Part shown: piece by piece, positions 61,301-64,000 of the stretch
How the letters are laid out: each line of letters starts with the position of its first letter
Position numbering within the stretch: the stretch's first letter is position 1
NCBI RefSeq assembly: GCF_031085375.1
Contig: NZ_JAVCWF010000001.1
Location: 1,364,001-1,428,000, forward strand
Length of the DNA: 64,000 nucleotides
Direction of reading: 5' to 3'
DNA from: Lactiplantibacillus brownii
GTDB taxonomy: Bacteria > Bacillota > Bacilli > Lactobacillales > Lactobacillaceae
Position numbers and translations under genes: made by a program
The notes under the pieces: generated by a model
What the model saw: the letters and a program-made list of their open reading frames with translations, nothing else
Told to the model about the DNA's origin: nothing
Database searches by the model: none

Positions 61301-61912
61301 AACTTAGGGGCGATTGACGCCTTTGAGGAGTTAACGAAACGCGATGATTTCTTGACCGACCAAGCTAATGACTTGATCCAATCGAAATCAGACTTGCTAC
61401 AAACGATGGCCGATCTCGATGAAACGGTCGCGACGCGCTTTAAGACCGCGTTTGATCAAGTGGCGACTGAGTTTAGTGCCATTTTTGAGCAAATGTTTGG
61501 TGGCGGTAAAGCGGAATTGATCTTGACCAATCCAGAACACTTATTGACTAGTGGCGTGGATATTATGGCGCAGCCACCGGGCAAAAAATTCCAACGGTTG
61601 AGTTTGCTTTCCGGTGGTGAACGGGCTCTGACAGCCATTACGTTACTCTTTGCAATCTTAGCTGTTCGGCCGGTTCCTTTCAGTATTTTAGATGAAGCTG
61701 AAGCGGCCTTAGATGATGCTAACGTTGATCGGTTCAGTCAATATTTACAGGACTTCCAAACGGGCACCCAGTTTGTCATCATCACCCACCGGAAAGGGAC
61801 GATGATGCATGCCAATGTGTTGTACGGTGTGACTATGGAAGAATCTGGGGTTTCAAAGATGGTCTCAGTCTCGTTGGATGAGTTAAAAGCCAGTGCAAAT
61901 CCTGAAAATTAA
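58343..61912 (+). CDS. smc: Chromosome segregation protein SMC
   Basis: SMC with ScpAB compacts and aligns the chromosome. The 1189-residue protein has Walker A GPNGSGKSN (about 32-40), a long Gln/Ala-rich coiled coil, a hinge at about residues 500-665, the returning coiled coil, and the C-terminal ABC signature LSGGERALTAI with Walker B ILDEAEAALDD. ATG 58343 follows AGGAAG by 10 bases; the TTG at 58334 would add three residues. ftsY follows after 20 bases. Confidence 0.97.
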   Translation: MQLKSLEISGFKSFADKTKIDFQAGMTGIVGPNGSGKSNIIEAIRWVLGEQAVKSLRGTKMTDVIFAGSDHRKPLNMAKVTIMFDNSDHFLPLDYAEVSITRKLFRNGDSEYLINNQACRLKDITNLMIDTGLGKDSFSVISQGRVEAVFNAKPEERRSIIEDVAGVLKYKKDKLTTEARLADTTDNLNRINDIIAELNQQRGPLEQQASLAHDYQDQKQKYDYLDRSRLVKKVTIAHDQLVKVNEQLAQAKALVQNYQTQADAGASEVAELKSDQAAQLQAKDALAAQNLSLTKTIENTQGQQGVDTERQQNQQATQTRLTTALTAAKTAVATLSAKKQTLTKQLAAQQAQVKQLQTQVKTLTTATSAAGRQQLADQLDQVRANYIDEKQVEASLNNEAKNLVKQHQQAGSRTDATTQTLATAQAKLVAAKTAVDEQNHTLSELQNQITAQTQTLAQQRAKYREQATQYDTRQQNYYAALGLREKAKSQLETLQSAQERYTSFYAGVRAVLEHRQQFPGVAGAVSELLTIPANYTKAVEVALGGQVQNVVCDTQQTAKTVVRFLTQHHAGRATFLPVERIDSRQLAVATEQALKQQTGVLGIASELVTCESHYVAIKRYLLGTTVIVDTLDHAMAISRLRRFRCKLVTLAGETIAASGAITGGATAHGDRGVLQQQQQTEKLAADLAQMNAALQTSEQALATTKQANDQLTAAGETSQQKLSDLKDQANQVRANLEVAKRDLTALERQIKALTYERSQRADEDSSYEAQVAHNQQATADNQAKLADYQQQMQTIMQQQKDYATYQQQQVGELQTQREALASLKERCKQTQQQVEQCDQQLATQQTAQTQAVAELATVQKQLATQQLSVKERTALLTKAKAQQAQVAAQQTAVQTKLTAANDALDELTTTQTRTQQLLAAATDDYRRLELSQTKLTGEVDHATADLGEKYSLTLAAAQADVSDLPLAELAEQLKLLKRGLDEIGTVNLGAIDAFEELTKRDDFLTDQANDLIQSKSDLLQTMADLDETVATRFKTAFDQVATEFSAIFEQMFGGGKAELILTNPEHLLTSGVDIMAQPPGKKFQRLSLLSGGERALTAITLLFAILAVRPVPFSILDEAEAALDDANVDRFSQYLQDFQTGTQFVIITHRKGTMMHANVLYGVTMEESGVSKMVSVSLDELKASANPEN

Positions 61913-61932
61913 ATCAAAAAGGAGCAATCATC

Positions 61933-63306
61933 ATGGGATTATTTAGTCGCCTTAAAAAAGCATTTAGTTTACCAGAATCTGAAGAAGCGCAAGCCACTTC
62001 GGCTGCTAGTGAAGCGGCTGAAAGTACGACTAGTGAGGCCGAAGCAACGACTGATAGTGGTCGTGAAGCGCTGAGTGAAACCGCGACTAGTGAAGTGGCC
62101 GCCAGTGTGACATCACTGAGTTCTGAAGCGCCAGCGGCACCAGAAAGTGTGGCACCTACCAGTGCTGTCCCTGACTCGTCAGCACCCGCGTCTAGTGCAC
62201 CGGTTTCGATTGCCAGCAGTGCAGCAGAATCGGTCACACCAGCCTCAGCAACGACTGTCGCTAGCGAAGCGGCACCAGTCTCGGCTGAACCAACGGACAC
62301 ACCTGCGCCTGAGACAACGCTTGTTGCTGAGGAGCCACCAACCACTAGTGACACCGATGAGTCAGAACCAACCGAAGCTGAACGTTATGACGAAGGCTTG
62401 AAAAAGTCCCGAAAAACGTTTGGCGACCGAATCAACGCTTTCTTAGCCAATTTCCGACACGTGGATGAAGGCTTCTTTGATGAATTGGAAGATACCTTAA
62501 TTGAGTCCGATGTTGGTTATGAAACCGCCATGCGTATCAGTGATGAGCTTCGTGACGAGGTCAAATTAAAGAACGCTAAAAGTAAAAAAGAAATTTCCAG
62601 TGTGATTGTTGAAAAGCTTGTCGACATGTACGGCGAAGCTGGCCGCGGTGAAGATAACGCGATCCATCTGGCTAAGTCGGGACCGACAGTGATTCTATTT
62701 GTCGGTGTCAATGGGGCTGGAAAAACGACGACCGTTGGTAAGATGGCCAATATGTATAAGCAACAAGGCAAAAAAGTCTTACTAGCAGCTTGTGACACTT
62801 TCCGGGCTGGCGCCATCCAACAACTTCAAGTTTGGGGTAAACGAGATGGCGTGGATGTCGTTGCGGGGCCAGAAAAGACTGACCCAGCCTCAGTTTGTTT
62901 TGATGCGGTCAAGAAAGCTAAAGCCGAAAATTACGATATCTTGTTTGTCGATACGGCGGGACGGTTGCAAAATAAGGTCAACTTGATGAATGAATTGGAA
63001 AAGATCAAACGTGTGATCACGCGTGAAATTCCAGCGGCACCGCAAGAAGTTTTATTAGTCTTGGATGCCACGACTGGGCAGAATGCGTTGAATCAAGCGA
63101 AGTTGTTCAAGCAATCCACGGCAGTGACCGGTATTGTTTTGACAAAGCTGGATGGTACCGCTCGTGGTGGGATTGTGCTGGCAATCCGCAATGAGTTGCA
63201 TCTCGCAGTGAAGTACGTTGGTTTGGGTGAAAAGGTGACCGACTTACGGCCATTTAATGCCAATGATTTTGTTTACGGGTTATTTAAAGATGTGATCGCC
63301 GGTTAA
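61933..63306 (+). CDS. ftsY: Signal recognition particle receptor FtsY
   Basis: FtsY docks SRP-ribosome complexes at the membrane. The 457 residues start with a short amphipathic helix (GLFSRLKKAF), then about 130 residues of Ser/Ala/Thr/Glu/Pro low-complexity sequence, then the NG domain: four-helix N domain, G1 GVNGAGKTTT (about 258-267), DTAGRLQ, TKLDGTARGG. The first helix is the likely membrane anchor. AAAAGGAG precedes the ATG. Its partner Ffh is encoded 0.5 kb downstream. Confidence 0.96.
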   Translation: MGLFSRLKKAFSLPESEEAQATSAASEAAESTTSEAEATTDSGREALSETATSEVAASVTSLSSEAPAAPESVAPTSAVPDSSAPASSAPVSIASSAAESVTPASATTVASEAAPVSAEPTDTPAPETTLVAEEPPTTSDTDESEPTEAERYDEGLKKSRKTFGDRINAFLANFRHVDEGFFDELEDTLIESDVGYETAMRISDELRDEVKLKNAKSKKEISSVIVEKLVDMYGEAGRGEDNAIHLAKSGPTVILFVGVNGAGKTTTVGKMANMYKQQGKKVLLAACDTFRAGAIQQLQVWGKRDGVDVVAGPEKTDPASVCFDAVKKAKAENYDILFVDTAGRLQNKVNLMNELEKIKRVITREIPAAPQEVLLVLDATTGQNALNQAKLFKQSTAVTGIVLTKLDGTARGGIVLAIRNELHLAVKYVGLGEKVTDLRPFNANDFVYGLFKDVIAG

Positions 63307-63311
63307 TTGGT

Positions 63312-63355
63312 TTGAGAACGATTTTTCGAATGACGGAAGATCGTTCTCATTTTTT
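63312..63355 (+). terminator. Terminator after ftsY
   Basis: TGAGAACGAT (63313-63322) and ATCGTTCTCA (63340-63349) are perfect complements, followed by TTTTTT. Confidence 0.93.
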
Positions 63356-63449
63356 GGCTAGAAATGGCGGCTGAGAGTTGACGTTTCTAAGAAAAATCGG
63401 TAATCTAAGTTAGTGTGCAGTTAGCGTCTTTTAACCAAAGGAGCGTCCC

Positions 63450-63797
63450 ATGGAAATTGAAAAAAATTACCGGATTAATTCGCTATTTGAATTCTATGAA
63501 CCGTTACTGACTAGCAAGCAAAAAGCTTATATTCAGTTATATTATGGTGACGATTATTCATTGGGCGAGATTGCGGAAGAGTTCTCAGTGTCGCGCCAAG
63601 CGGTCTATGATAATATCAAACGCACGGAAAAAATTCTCGAAGGTTACGAAGCTAAATTGCATTTATATCAGGCTTTTGTCGAGCGTAACCACGAGGTGGA
63701 TGCTATTTCGGCATATATTAAGCAGCACTATCATGGTGATGCAGAACTAATTAAGATGATTCAACAACTAGTCAACTTAGAAGCTGACTCAGAATAA
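63450..63797 (+). CDS. ylxM: YlxM-family helix-turn-helix protein
   Basis: The 115-residue protein carries a sigma-70 region-4-like helix-turn-helix ([42 protein letters not shown], about 20-65). YlxM is consistently encoded before ffh and binds SRP components in streptococci. AAAGGAG precedes the ATG. Confidence 0.94.
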   Translation: MEIEKNYRINSLFEFYEPLLTSKQKAYIQLYYGDDYSLGEIAEEFSVSRQAVYDNIKRTEKILEGYEAKLHLYQAFVERNHEVDAISAYIKQHYHGDAELIKMIQQLVNLEADSE

Positions 63798-63820
63798 AAA
63801 TGAAGGTTAGGTGAACACTG

Positions 63821-64000
63821 ATGGCATTTGAAGGCCTAACAGAACGTTTACAAAAAGCAATGACCAATCTCCGACGGAAAGGGAAAGTTTCCGAAAGCGA
63901 CTTACGAGACACCATGCGGGAAATCCGGCTGGCCTTACTCGAAGCCGATGTTAACTTTACCGTCGTCAAGGATTTCGTTAAAACTGTGCGCGAACGCGCT
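63821..64000 (+). CDS. ffh: Signal recognition particle protein Ffh, 5' part
   Basis: The visible 60 residues begin MAFEGLTERLQKAMTNLRRKG and include REIRLALLEADVNF, the N domain of the SRP GTPase. The rest lies beyond the window edge. It follows ylxM after 23 bases with AAGGTTAGGTG as ribosome binding site. Confidence 0.96.
   Translation, partial: MAFEGLTERLQKAMTNLRRKGKVSESDLRDTMREIRLALLEADVNFTVVKDFVKTVRERA

Overview
The window is about 64 kb of low-GC Firmicute chromosome. Protein identities, short intergenic gaps, frequent TTG/GTG starts behind strong GGAGG-type ribosome binding sites and gene order (glnRA, rplU-prp-rpmA, nusB-folD-xseAB-ispA-tlyA-argR-recN, gmk-rpoZ-coaBC-priA-fmt-rsmB-stp-pknB-rsgA-rpe-thiN, rpmB/yloU-fakA-recG-plsX-acp-rnc-smc-ftsY-ylxM-ffh) point to the family Lactobacillaceae, most likely Lactiplantibacillus plantarum or a close relative. 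That species call is inference from recalled gene content, not from a search. Both edges cut genes: pheT (3' part) and ffh (5' part).

Layout. 0-4.1 kb: pheT end, mltG, udk, greA. 4.1-8.5 kb: a minus-strand LytTR regulator with a LiaF-like membrane partner, a small HesB-like gene behind a perfect cre site, and a large minus-strand YfhO-family membrane protein. 8.5-9.06 kb: a 540-bp gap without a recognised gene. 9-17 kb: pbp2B, rpmG, fthC, rhomboid, yqgQ, glcK, a rhodanese-like protein, a short DUF3042-like protein, a glycerophosphodiesterase and miaA. 16.7-21.2 kb: GlnR-boxed glnRA, then a three-gene operon of two unknown proteins and a dimeric-type dUTPase. 21.2-23.5 kb: accessory small genes (Ser-rich lipoprotein, tRNA-Arg, 41-aa membrane peptide, 51-aa basic protein, TetR regulator). 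23.5-33.97 kb: ribosomal protein genes with the L27-processing protease, a peptidase, efp, and the nusB-to-recN block. 34.2-37.6 kb: a four-gene osmolyte ABC transporter. 37.8-38.1 kb: a minus-strand 112-aa gene whose promoter carries two LexA-type boxes. 38.3-50.6 kb: gmk to thiN. 50.9-64 kb: rpmB (minus), yloU-fakA, a 600-bp gap full of large inverted repeats, then recG to ffh.

How the parts work together. Most genes serve translation (pheT, rpmG, rplU, rpmA, rpmB, efp, fmt, rsmB, miaA), RNA polymerase and transcription (greA, nusB, rpoZ), cell wall synthesis and its control (mltG, pbp2B, stp/pknB), folate and isoprenoid supply (fthC, folD, ispA), lipid synthesis (fakA, plsX, acpP), DNA repair (xseAB, recN, priA, recG), chromosome organisation (smc) and membrane targeting (ftsY, ffh). 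The control signals I could read directly are a GlnR box on glnRA, a cre on the HesB-like gene, a possible ARG box on argR, an L21-type leader on rplU, and LexA-type boxes on the 112-aa gene.

The parts that are not routine are the LexA-controlled 112-aa gene, the inverted-repeat island at 53.5-53.9 kb, the LytTR/LiaF-like pair, and the small genes around 22.3-22.7 kb. I found no CRISPR array, prophage, insertion sequence or phage-defence island.
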